Below are positions 9,543-19,500 of a DNA stretch of 64,000 nt, one piece after another. This stretch comes from a virus, in the IMG/VR virus record IMGVR_UViG_3300036770_003758, positions 1-64,000 of that record; one strand, given 5' to 3'. The notes beneath the pieces were generated by a model. It saw nothing but the letters and a program-made list of their open reading frames with translations, did not search any database and was not told the origin of the DNA. Each line of letters starts with the position of its first letter. Position 1 is the first letter of the stretch. The position numbers and the translations under genes are program-made.

Positions 9543-10391
9543 ATGAAACCTGGTCCGAAACCTAAATCAAAGGCTAAGAATAAAGTAGAAGTAAAGCCAT
9601 ATAGCTTTCCAGAAGTTACTGTTACAGCTAAAAGGTCGAACCCTACTAAAAATACAGTAAGATCAATAAATGATAATCCTGCTGTACAAGTAGCTAAGAT
9701 ATTTGATCCAACTGGTTTTACATCTTGGCCTGATGTAGGCTTTGCTATATCTGATTATAAAAAAAATAAAGGTACGTTAGGTAATGTAGCTCTTAATTTA
9801 TTTGGAGCTTTACCTGTAATTGGTAAATTGAAAGCGCCTATTAGTTTATATAAAGTAGGAAAAGGTTTAACTAAATCTCAGCAGTTAGCAAGCACAGTTG
9901 TTAAAGGTGTTAATAAAGCAGGTGATGTAGCAGCAAAAGTTGAACGTGCGCCTTTAGAAGCTGCTAAAAAAATTACACAAGGTTCTAGTAAACCAGTAGC
10001 GCAGGCTATTAATAAAACATCAACTGCAATATTGAAAACATCAGATAAGATGGGAAATATCACAGCGGGTGCAATAAACACTGCGTTAAAACCTAAAGTG
10101 TATTCTAAACAATTTATGTCGTCTCAAGATGTTACGAATGCAGTAACATCTGGGTTAAATATAACTAATTTATCATCAGATTTTAAAAGTGCTACAGAAT
10201 CTATGAAAAACAATACATCGCAAAATCAATATAAAAAAGGTGGTTGGATTCAAGATGTCACTAAGAGTATTAAACGTAGAGGAACTGAAGGTGTATGTAC
10301 TGGTAAAAACTTTGGTGGCCCTAGTTGCCCAGAAGGTTCTAAGCGTTATAATCTTGCAAAGACATTTCGTAAAATGGCTAAAAACCGTTAA
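9543..10391 (+). CDS. basic internal virion protein with PEVTVTAKR motif
   Basis: 282 residues, Lys-rich. Near the start is SFPEVTVTAKR (about 22-32), a short motif recurring in internal proteins of gut phages and also resembling the start of TonB-dependent receptor plugs. A hydrophobic Gly-rich patch follows (about 75-105), then amphipathic Ala/Lys repeats, and a Cys-containing end (EGVCTGKNFGGPSCPEGSKR, about 249-268, then TFRKMAK) that I associate with crAss-like cargo proteins. It probably enters the capsid and is ejected. Confidence 0.6.
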   Translation: MKPGPKPKSKAKNKVEVKPYSFPEVTVTAKRSNPTKNTVRSINDNPAVQVAKIFDPTGFTSWPDVGFAISDYKKNKGTLGNVALNLFGALPVIGKLKAPISLYKVGKGLTKSQQLASTVVKGVNKAGDVAAKVERAPLEAAKKITQGSSKPVAQAINKTSTAILKTSDKMGNITAGAINTALKPKVYSKQFMSSQDVTNAVTSGLNITNLSSDFKSATESMKNNTSQNQYKKGGWIQDVTKSIKRRGTEGVCTGKNFGGPSCPEGSKRYNLAKTFRKMAKNR

Positions 10392-10393
10392 TT

Positions 10394-10711
10394 ATGGCTA
10401 TTCCAGATAGATATAAAAACATGGGGTTTAGTAGAGCAGGTCAAAAAAAGAAGTCTACTAGACCAGGTAAAAAGTGGATGGTACTTGCTAAGAAAGGTGA
10501 CAAGTATAAAGTAGTTCATGGTGGTGATAGTAAGATGAAAGACTTTAGTCAACATGGTAGTGAAAAACGTAGAAAGAACTTTTGGAATAGAATGGGTGGT
10601 AAAAACTCTAGTAAAGCTAAAGATAAGTTTTCTCCATTATATTGGCATAAGCGTTTAGGTAAATGGGAATACGGTGGTTCTCTACCTTTGTTAAATACTA
10701 AAATGTATTGA
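10394..10711 (+). CDS. small basic phage protein
   Basis: 105 residues, about one quarter Lys/Arg. The core KVVHGGDSKMKDFSQHGSEK (about 38-57), then NFWNRMGGK and PLYWHKRLGKWEYGG, is a compact conserved-looking module seen in other large phages, but I cannot assign an activity. It is packed 2 nt after the previous stop and overlaps the next gene. A DNA-associated internal head protein is likely. Confidence 0.6.
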   Translation: MAIPDRYKNMGFSRAGQKKKSTRPGKKWMVLAKKGDKYKVVHGGDSKMKDFSQHGSEKRRKNFWNRMGGKNSSKAKDKFSPLYWHKRLGKWEYGGSLPLLNTKMY

Positions 10712-12537
10712 TAATGAAATCTGCTTTAAAAATATCTGCTAGGAGACCACTTAAAAAATATGAAAAAGGTGGTGCTCTAACTCCGTTTGAAAAAGCATTT
10801 GCAGAAGCACGTGCTAAGAAAGAAGGTACCTTTAACTATAAAGGTAAGGTATATACCACCCAGTATAAAGAAGAAGTAGGTACTAAGTCTACACCTAGTG
10901 CTACATCTTTTGATAAAGTATTTGCAGCAGAACGTGAAAAACTAGGTCCTGGTAAAACATTTACTTACAACGGTAAACAGTACAGTACCAATTATGCTAC
11001 TGAAGTTTCTGGCACTACACAGAAAACTACCCAGACACCTAAGACAGAAACTAAGCCTGCGTCTAAAATTGTAGAAAAATCTAAAAAAAATAAAGTAGAA
11101 TCTAGCCCTCGTGCAAATAAAGTAAATTCTAAAAATAAAACAAGCGATAAAACAAAACGACCTGTACGCGTAAGTAAAGAAACTGATTTAGTTGATTTCC
11201 CTCAAGTTAATAAAAAACCAGTTCAAGCTGCAGCACCTAAAAAACGTATGAACACACGTGGTGGTGTAGATTTAATTGAGTTTCCTGCAGGGGGTAAAAA
11301 ACCTGCAGTGGTTACACAACGTACTGATAGAATAACTCCTAAAGATACTACAGATACCGCACAGTTACCTGTTGCAACTGTAACAGCTTCTAAATTATCT
11401 AAACCTACTACAGTTAAAAAAGATACTACGTTTACATCTACTGTCAATCCTGTTGATGTCACAGCTAAAAAAATTAATAGAGATAGGGTAAGTAAGATGT
11501 CAATGTTACCTGATTTTACAAAAATACAGCAGCCTAAAAAAGAAAGTGCTGTAAAAAGAAAATCTGACGTAGGTGAGCAGATATATGAATTAAGCGATAA
11601 ACCAAAAAAACAGTATAAACCTGGGGATAAAATAAAAATAAAAAACTACTTGTCTGAAAAAGGATATGATGAAGTTACTATACCCGATTATCCTAGTTTT
11701 TCAGAATACTTTGCAAAGGTTCCCAATAAAAATGTTCACGTATCAAGGATAAAAGATGACTGGCATCTTAACATGCCAGAAACGTACAGAAGGTTTGTGT
11801 GGACACCAAATGCAGAAAAAGTTCTTAAAGAATCAAAACAACTTTTTTTAAAAACAGGTTTTGATTTATCTATCGATAAGAATAAAAATAAAGACGTAGG
11901 GAAATTTCAAAAACAGATGGGTTTACCACTAACAACAACTCAAAAACATAAACAGAAGTTGATTAATGAACGTCGTAGATTAGGTCTTCAAAATGGTGGT
12001 ACATTAAATACACTTAGCGGTGTTGCTAGTGCAGCAGGTGGTGTAGCTAGCGCATTACCTGGTATTGGCCCTATTGTAGGTGCTGCACTTAATTCTGTAG
12101 TAGCACCTGTACTTGGTGCATTAGCTGCTAAACAACAAAAGCGTGATGATATAAACCAACTTTATTCTAACATATCTATTATGGAAAAAGGTGGTTTAAT
12201 TAAACGTAAAGATGGTAGTTATTCTAAACGTGGTCTTTGGGATAACTTGAGAAGTAAAGCTGCTGAAAATAAAAGAACTGGAGCTAAACCTAAAGCACCT
12301 ACTAAACAAATGCTAGAACAAGAACGCAAAATTAAAGCTAGTAAAGAGTTTGGTGGTACAATTACTGGTAATAATGATCTATCTTTTTACAAAGGTAAAT
12401 CACATCGTGATGGCGGTATTATGGTAAACAGTAAAGGTGTTCCATCTAGGAATGCATCTGCTGAAGTTGAAGGCGGTGAAACTAGGTTCATGTATAAAGA
12501 CAAAGCTTACATCTTCAGTGATAAACTTACAATATAA
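10708..12537 (+). CDS. internal virion (cargo) protein with tandem N-terminal repeat
   Basis: 609 residues. Two similar 35-residue units open the protein (PFEKAFAEARAKKEGTFNYKG at about 23-42 and SFDKVFAAEREK at about 69-80, each followed by GK-x-Y-x-T), a repeat known from ejected proteins of podoviruses. Then come a long Lys/Thr/Pro-rich linker with three short FP/LP motifs (DFPQVNKK, EFPAGGKK, QLPVATVTA), a Gly/Ala hydrophobic helix region (about 430-475) able to insert in membranes, and a C-terminal module with HRDGGIMVNSKG and EVEGGETRF. It probably helps form the DNA-ejection channel. Confidence 0.65.
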   Translation: MIMKSALKISARRPLKKYEKGGALTPFEKAFAEARAKKEGTFNYKGKVYTTQYKEEVGTKSTPSATSFDKVFAAEREKLGPGKTFTYNGKQYSTNYATEVSGTTQKTTQTPKTETKPASKIVEKSKKNKVESSPRANKVNSKNKTSDKTKRPVRVSKETDLVDFPQVNKKPVQAAAPKKRMNTRGGVDLIEFPAGGKKPAVVTQRTDRITPKDTTDTAQLPVATVTASKLSKPTTVKKDTTFTSTVNPVDVTAKKINRDRVSKMSMLPDFTKIQQPKKESAVKRKSDVGEQIYELSDKPKKQYKPGDKIKIKNYLSEKGYDEVTIPDYPSFSEYFAKVPNKNVHVSRIKDDWHLNMPETYRRFVWTPNAEKVLKESKQLFLKTGFDLSIDKNKNKDVGKFQKQMGLPLTTTQKHKQKLINERRRLGLQNGGTLNTLSGVASAAGGVASALPGIGPIVGAALNSVVAPVLGALAAKQQKRDDINQLYSNISIMEKGGLIKRKDGSYSKRGLWDNLRSKAAENKRTGAKPKAPTKQMLEQERKIKASKEFGGTITGNNDLSFYKGKSHRDGGIMVNSKGVPSRNASAEVEGGETRFMYKDKAYIFSDKLTI

Positions 12538-13706
12538 TGAAAACTAAAAACGTAACTGAGCGATATAAAGGTATGACCTTTGCACAGGCTTCTAAGAAGA
12601 TCTCTGATAAGTACAAAGACAGAGATACAAACCCTATGGCTAAGAGATCTTTTATGGCTGAGATGGAAGAACTTGTACGCTATCAAGAGGTAGTACGTGC
12701 TAGCGTAGCTGCTATAGAAACGTTACAAGAAAATAGAAAACCACTTAAACAATTTGGTGGTTTTGCTGCAGCTAGTTTACCTATGATGACTAGTATTACA
12801 GATGCATTACTTAAACCTTCAAGTACTATAACTCCACTACCTACTATAAATACTCCAGCACCAGGTCAAGCTTTTACTTTAGGTGCAGGTACTGGAATAG
12901 GTTCAAGTGGAAACTCAGGTTTAGTTTCTATGCAAGAACGTGGTTTAAAAGATGTGCAAGAATCTCGTGTTCCAATTACTGTACCTGAACCTGCTGCTAA
13001 AGGCGCTAACATATTATCTCCATTAATGCTAGGTAAAGGTTTAGAGCTAGCTGGTAAAACAGCAATGGCTTTAATGGGTAGAGATAGAATACGTCCAGAA
13101 CTTAACCCTTATGAATCTGAAGCACGTCAAGAGTTAAATAATCTACGTACAGACTTTGGTGCATTACGTCAACAGTATATGCAACAAGCTGCTGCATCTA
13201 GAGGTATGGTTAGTAACATAGGTAGTGAAGCTATGCGTCAAGCATTGAACCAGAACACACAATCTAATTTGTTACAAGGTTTAGCTAGTGCAGAACTTCA
13301 AGGTCAAGGTATGGAGAATCAATATCGTCAAGCACGTGCTTCTGGTTTACAAGCACTTGGTGCTGAAACTGTACGCGCTCGTCAATATGCTGAGCAATTA
13401 GATACTCAAGGTAAAGCTACTTCTCAGCTTGGTTTACAGTCTATATTTGAATCTGTAGGTAACGTGGGTCAGCGTGTAACAGACTTTAAAGCTGGTATTG
13501 CGCAACAGAAGTTGTTAGCTGATGTACTTAGGACTAAAGACTTTAAGATTAATACTGAAGCACTTATAGGTGCTTACAATGAAGGTAAAATAACTCAACA
13601 GGATGTTATAGAAATTGCTCAGCAATCTACAAGTGAAACTGAGTCACAAAGGTTATTAAACGAAAGAATAAAAGCAAGGGATAAAGCACTTGCTACTTCA
13701 AAATAA
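12537..13706 (+). CDS. helical internal virion protein
   Basis: 389 residues, almost all helix. Residues 185-330 are rich in Gln, Ala and Arg (for example QQYMQQAAASRGMVSNIG), typical of long bundles in ejected podovirus core proteins. A Gly/Pro/Ser-rich segment lies at about 85-125. The gene overlaps the preceding stop (TAATG) and is followed 6 nt later by the 934-residue cargo gene. There are no catalytic motifs. Confidence 0.6.
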   Translation: MKTKNVTERYKGMTFAQASKKISDKYKDRDTNPMAKRSFMAEMEELVRYQEVVRASVAAIETLQENRKPLKQFGGFAAASLPMMTSITDALLKPSSTITPLPTINTPAPGQAFTLGAGTGIGSSGNSGLVSMQERGLKDVQESRVPITVPEPAAKGANILSPLMLGKGLELAGKTAMALMGRDRIRPELNPYESEARQELNNLRTDFGALRQQYMQQAAASRGMVSNIGSEAMRQALNQNTQSNLLQGLASAELQGQGMENQYRQARASGLQALGAETVRARQYAEQLDTQGKATSQLGLQSIFESVGNVGQRVTDFKAGIAQQKLLADVLRTKDFKINTEALIGAYNEGKITQQDVIEIAQQSTSETESQRLLNERIKARDKALATSK

Positions 13707-13712
13707 TAAAAC

Positions 13713-16517
13713 ATGGGATTAGCACGTGGTGTAGCGATAAGACCAGTAGATTTTCAAATACCTGTACTACAGTTACCTTTTGAACAGATCTATTCTCAGA
13801 TGCAGCAAATGCAACAAGAGAAAGATACGTTTGAAGCTATGCAAGGTATGCTACCGCAGTATATCGGAGCAGATAGAGAAAAGGTAATTGCTGGCGCTCA
13901 GTTTGTAAAAGATGTATCTACTGATGTGGCTAAGAAGTTTGCTGCTGGTAATGTTAGAGATGCCATGGGAGCATTACGTGGAGCTAAGGAATCTGTAGCT
14001 AAGATGTGGTCACCTACTGGTGTATTTGGTGCTGTACAAGGTTTCTATGACGATTACCAGAAAGCTATTCAAGAAGTAGATGAGTTTACTAAGGGTAACA
14101 CAGATCCTTCGTATAATTACGTTTACAAAAGAATGGTACAGAAAGCTGCTGAACAAGGTTCACAGTTTGATCCTACTACAGGTAAACGTGCTACTGTAGC
14201 TGCTCCAGATATGCTCAAAGAAGTAGATGTACTTAAAGAGTTTATGGAGTTTGGTAAAGGTTGGGGTAATGAAGCTGATCAAACAGTAGGTATTGAAAAG
14301 TATGGTGATTACTATTACTATATAGGTACTGATAAAAAAGTACCGCCTGAAGAAGTTAGATCAGCGTGGAACTCATTTATTAGCTCACCTAAGATGCAAA
14401 ACCATCTTAGGATACAAGCATCTTATGAAACAGCTATGATGGGTGATAACGCAGAAGATTTTCGTGATCAACTCATAATGGATGCACAGACTACGTACAA
14501 CAATCAAAAGAAACAATTAGATATTGTAGAACAAATGCTTAACTCTAGTAATGTAAATACTAGGAAACAAGCACAACGTGAACTTGGTGTTGCTACTGAC
14601 GGTATTGTAGGTGAACAAACTAAAAAAGCTTTATCTAACTTGAGATCAGAGCTTGATGGTCAACTAGAAGAAGCTAAGACTTTATACCAAGAAGCTGACA
14701 TAGAGAACTTAGTTAAGAATAGACTTGAGCGTACTATGGGTAACGCTGCTGTACAAAGGTTAGCGTTTTCACAAGAAGATGGTAAACTAGTAGCACGTCA
14801 AGATATGTTAAATAAACAAAGACTTAGCTATCAAAGAAAACTACTTCAAGAACAATACGAACTAGATGTAAAAAACAATACACCTTTATTTGATGTAGCT
14901 GGAGCTTATGCAGCTAGTATACCTAATGTAGCTGTAGCTATGCAAGAAGGTGCTGATATTTATAAAGGTACTTATAACAAATTGTTTTCTGATAATCCAG
15001 AGCTAGCTAAAGCAATTAAGTCTATGACAGGTAATCGTAGATATGCGGAAGCTTTACCTAGTATTGTAGATGCTTTACGAGAAGCTCAAACTGGCGATGG
15101 TAAAATAGATCAAGCTAAGTTTACACAAGCTATGCGAAATCGTGGGTTTAAAGATGGTGAGGCTAATCCTAGTTATAAAGGTCCTGTTGTCACTTGGTCT
15201 AATCTCGTACAACAAGTTAATGACAATCTAGTAAGCGTTAATGATTTTGAAAATGCGTCTGAAACTTTACAAGGACCTTATGCTGCGTACATGGATAGTA
15301 AAGCTGTTGTAGAAAGTTTTACTGACCGTGTCGCAGCAGATAATATTGTAGATTGGAGTAAGATTAAAGTGTTTAAAAGTGTAACTCCTACACCTTTTGG
15401 TAAAAACACACCTTATCAAAAAGAATATCTTAGTGAATCTGAATTAAAAGAACAGTTTAAAAGAGGTAATCCTGCAGTGATAAAAGCTGTAAATGATTTA
15501 GTAGGTAACGAAAAACTTAAAGGTTACGCTACAATATCTACAGCTACTGCATTTACTGGTGGTGTTGCTGCTAACTATGACAAACTTATTGTAGAACATC
15601 TTAAGAGTACGCCTGGTGCATTCTTAAGCGCTATCAATCCAGAACAACTTGAAGGTGATAGTGAAATAGCTAACGCTATAGGTTTAAAGCGACAAGCTGG
15701 TGGTAAGTATACTATTGACCCCACACTTCAAGTTACTAACATTAAAATGTCTACTGCTTCTGATAACGGAAGAAATGTAAACATTGCTACAGTACAATAT
15801 ACAACTACTAACGCTGAAAGTAAAAAAGTACCAGGTACTATTGAATTACCTGATTATGCAATAAATCCTCAGTTCTTAGCAGATCGTTATGTAGGTATTG
15901 CTAGTTCATATTTAAACAGAGACGGTAGCATTAAAGATGAAAATGCATTTCTAAACGTGTCTGCAAACATGTTTGATTTAACAAATGGACCTACGCTAAT
16001 AACTAACGAAGCAGCTTATCGTAATAGAATACTAGCAAATAGAAACACTGTTGTAAGCCATAGAGTAAACTTACCTAGTGTTAGATTATCAGACGGTAGA
16101 ACAGGTGCAGTTATGGACGTTAGTGCTGCGACTATGATAGCGGGTACTGGTCAAATTATGCATGTATATGGTAGAGATGCAGCAGCTTCTTATATACAAC
16201 AAGCTGGTAATGATTTTGCTAAGTTGCAAACACTTTTAGAATCAGCACCTCAAGAAGTACGCGCTGCTATTGTAGCTAAACAAGTTGGTACTTATAGTCG
16301 TGATAGTGAAGGTCACATAAGTAGCAGATCTATTAAAGTAGATCAAGCTAGACTTAGTGATGCAATATACGATATGAAAGGTACTTTAAACTTTTTAGAT
16401 ACGCAGTACAAAGCTATTGACGCTATCGGTAAAAAAAGAGTTAAAACAGGACCTCAGTTTTTACAAAGCATAGACGTATCTTCAATGTTTGAAGGTGCTC
16501 AAGAAATAGACGAATAA
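13713..16517 (+). CDS. large cargo protein with peptidoglycan-binding-like segment
   Basis: 934 residues, mainly helical. Residues about 289-310 (ELGVATDGIVGEQTKKALS) match the PG_binding_1 signature, a three-helix fold that binds murein, so the protein may anchor to the cell wall during ejection. The N-terminus (IYSQMQQMQQEKDTFEAM) is coiled coil. It lies between the helical core protein and the 2416-residue cargo protein. Confidence 0.65.
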   Translation: MGLARGVAIRPVDFQIPVLQLPFEQIYSQMQQMQQEKDTFEAMQGMLPQYIGADREKVIAGAQFVKDVSTDVAKKFAAGNVRDAMGALRGAKESVAKMWSPTGVFGAVQGFYDDYQKAIQEVDEFTKGNTDPSYNYVYKRMVQKAAEQGSQFDPTTGKRATVAAPDMLKEVDVLKEFMEFGKGWGNEADQTVGIEKYGDYYYYIGTDKKVPPEEVRSAWNSFISSPKMQNHLRIQASYETAMMGDNAEDFRDQLIMDAQTTYNNQKKQLDIVEQMLNSSNVNTRKQAQRELGVATDGIVGEQTKKALSNLRSELDGQLEEAKTLYQEADIENLVKNRLERTMGNAAVQRLAFSQEDGKLVARQDMLNKQRLSYQRKLLQEQYELDVKNNTPLFDVAGAYAASIPNVAVAMQEGADIYKGTYNKLFSDNPELAKAIKSMTGNRRYAEALPSIVDALREAQTGDGKIDQAKFTQAMRNRGFKDGEANPSYKGPVVTWSNLVQQVNDNLVSVNDFENASETLQGPYAAYMDSKAVVESFTDRVAADNIVDWSKIKVFKSVTPTPFGKNTPYQKEYLSESELKEQFKRGNPAVIKAVNDLVGNEKLKGYATISTATAFTGGVAANYDKLIVEHLKSTPGAFLSAINPEQLEGDSEIANAIGLKRQAGGKYTIDPTLQVTNIKMSTASDNGRNVNIATVQYTTTNAESKKVPGTIELPDYAINPQFLADRYVGIASSYLNRDGSIKDENAFLNVSANMFDLTNGPTLITNEAAYRNRILANRNTVVSHRVNLPSVRLSDGRTGAVMDVSAATMIAGTGQIMHVYGRDAAASYIQQAGNDFAKLQTLLESAPQEVRAAIVAKQVGTYSRDSEGHISSRSIKVDQARLSDAIYDMKGTLNFLDTQYKAIDAIGKKRVKTGPQFLQSIDVSSMFEGAQEIDE

Positions 16518-16518
16518 C

Positions 16519-19500
16519 ATGGCTAAAATACTTTCTCCTCAAGATCTAAGTACTGTAGATCGTGGTATACCTAAAATACCTTTAGGTGCATTTTCATTAC
16601 GGGATATCGCAGGGCGTACTTCATATGGTACACCTTCTGCGTTAAAGATTGATGATCTATCAGAATACGAAGGTGTAGATATAGATCTTGCTGTACGTGG
16701 TGGTGAGCGCGCATTACAAGAAGGTAGAGCATTACGTCAAACTGGTGCAGAGCTATTAGCTAAAGGTATAGGTAATATTGCTGAGAACGTAATCTTTGAA
16801 ACACTTAAGTTTCCTGGTACTATAGCTAGTGGTATAGGTATTGTAACTGGTAACGAGGGTATGATCAATAACTTGTGGTTACAAGGATTTGATGCTTTAC
16901 AGAAACCACTAACAGAACTCACTGAAGTATATGTACCACCTAGTGTTCAAGAGAAAGGTTTATGGGGTCAATTATCTAGTCCTTATTTCTGGGCTGGAGA
17001 AGGTGCTGATGCAATAGGTACTATGTTGTCTATGATGATACCTGGACGCTGGTTAGCTACATTTGGTTTAGGTGCTAAAGCCGCTAAAGGATTAGCTAAA
17101 GCTGGTAAGCTAGGTGAAATTGCTGTAGATGGTTCTAGGATACTAGAGACTACTGGGGATGCTAACAAGATAGGTAAGTTCTTAGTTAAAACACTAGGAT
17201 CTACAGGTAGGGGTATTGACTTTGGTAAACTAGCTAGGAACATAGATTCTGGTGTAGCAGTAGCTACTAACACACTATTAGAATCTTCTGCTGAAGCTTT
17301 AGATACTTACGAGAGCTTATTAGCACAAGGTAAAACACCTGAAGAAGCTGGTGAAGCTGCTACTAAGGTAATGATGTTGAACATGGGATTACTTACTGTG
17401 TCTAATACATTACTTGAAAAGTATGTGTTCAATGGTTTTAACCGTTTACCATCTGTAGGTAAACAACTTACTACAGCACTTAAAGGTGGTACTCCAGTAT
17501 ACAAACCTTTTCAACAAGCTGGTATAAAGTTTGCTGCAGGTGTGTTAGCAGAAGGCGTTATTGAAGAAGGTCTTCAAACTTCGTTTCAACAAGAAGAAGG
17601 TGATCCTATACGTTCCTTAGAAAGATATTTTGAAAACTTCCAAAGTTTATTTAGCGCAGACCCAGATATAGAATTTGGTAAAGCTGTAATACTGGGTAGT
17701 TTACTAGGTGGTGCAGTAGGCGGTATTAGTGGATTTGCTGATGTTAGAGATCAAAAAGCATTGCTACAAGGTAGACCAGAGCGTGTACTAGCTAAAGGTA
17801 GGTTAGGTACTCTACAAGGTATGCTTGGGTATAAAGCTAAGCAAGCTGAGAAAGGTCTTATTGATATATTCAGACCTAGCTTTGAAAGTCTTAAGACAGG
17901 TAAGGATATCCTAAAGAACTCTGTAAATGAAAAAGGAGAGTTTAACGTAGAAGCTTTAAACGAAGAGTCTACTATGTTTGCATTATCAAACATGGTAGAT
18001 GATATATTGCTGCAGAATAATGGTGATGTACAAGCATCTAAGACACAAGTAGCTGCTAGCCTTAGAGAACTAGGTATGTCAAGCGCATCTATAAAGAACT
18101 TGATAAACGGACTTATACCCAGCGATATAAATAACTTATCTGGAGAGCAAGTACTTAAGCTTATTACGCTTAAAAAAGATAACACATACTTTTCCAGGTT
18201 TGCTGCTAACCCTGCTGGTTTTGAGATGCTAGATGCACATATTGATGATATGGTAGATGCACTTGAGGAAAGGTATGAAATGAACACTGGTGCTAAGCTA
18301 TCTGATGAAAAAAAGAAAAGCATTAGTACTGATCTTAAATCTAAAGCTAAGCGGTACAAGAATATGTACGAAGCTGCTACTACGTTTAATAACAATGTAC
18401 GTTATGGTATTGAAGTAGCACGAGAAGATGCAGAAGATTTTAATGAGTTCATACGTATGACACAAGGTCAAACGTTAGGTTCTATGACCTATATAGAAGA
18501 ACTCCGTACAATTGCTGATGAAATTGAAAAAGAAACTAGCGCTGAACAACAGAAAATTAATACAGCTAGAAATACACTTAAGAATGCTAAAAAGAACGGT
18601 GGTGACCCTGATTTTATTAAAACCTTAGAACAAGATCTAGCTAAAGCAATCAGTGATGCTAATGCAGCAATACCTAATTTTGATAAAAAAAGAACAGATT
18701 TAGCTAGGATTCGTGAGAACGTAACTGCTCGTGAAAAGAATATTATTGAGTTTGGTACTGAGCCTAAAGTTAAAGAGAAATGGGAAGCATTCTTAGAAGT
18801 TAAGCGTGAAAAGAAAAAAGCTACTCAACAGTACTTTGACGGCATAGAAGTTGATACTAAGATAATGCCTGCAATGTACAAGATTATCTTTGATCAACTT
18901 GTTAATAAAGGATATGCACCGCAGTTAATAACAGATGTACCTTTTGTTAAGATAGCTGTATTCCATGCAACGTATGAAGATGATCTATACACCTTTACTC
19001 AGACTAAAGATGGATTTAATGTTCGTAACCATAGCGAAGAAACTGATGAAGTAGTTGCTAATTGGAAAGCGTTAATAGAGAAATTTCCTAAGTTATCTAT
19101 ACTTACTGTGGATCAGTATAACTTAGAAAAGAAACGTGTCGATAAAGAGATCGCTGATCGCAGAGCAGAACTAGAACAGCAAGCTGCTATTCAAGCACTT
19201 ACTGAATTATCTGATGAGATTAATCAACAGTTTGCTAAGATAGAAGCTGAATTACAAAGTAATTACAATACGTTGCAAGGCATTAGAGATAGCTTAGAAA
19301 CAAATAAGAAAACCCTTATAAGTAATCAAGGTAAACTTAAACGGACTAATAAAAAAGGTATGCCTGTAGAAGATCTTCAGGGTACTGTGACTAAACTTAA
19401 AAAGCTAGTCAAGGAACTTAAAACTCAACAAAAGAATATAACTAAAACTATAGCAAGTTTAGAAGCAGCTAAGATCAGGTTACAGTTTGAATCAAATGGT

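Noticed and set aside
17751-18395. 214-codon minus-strand ORF
   Set aside because: Antisense to the 2416-aa cargo gene, with Ser/Leu-rich shadow composition and no motifs.
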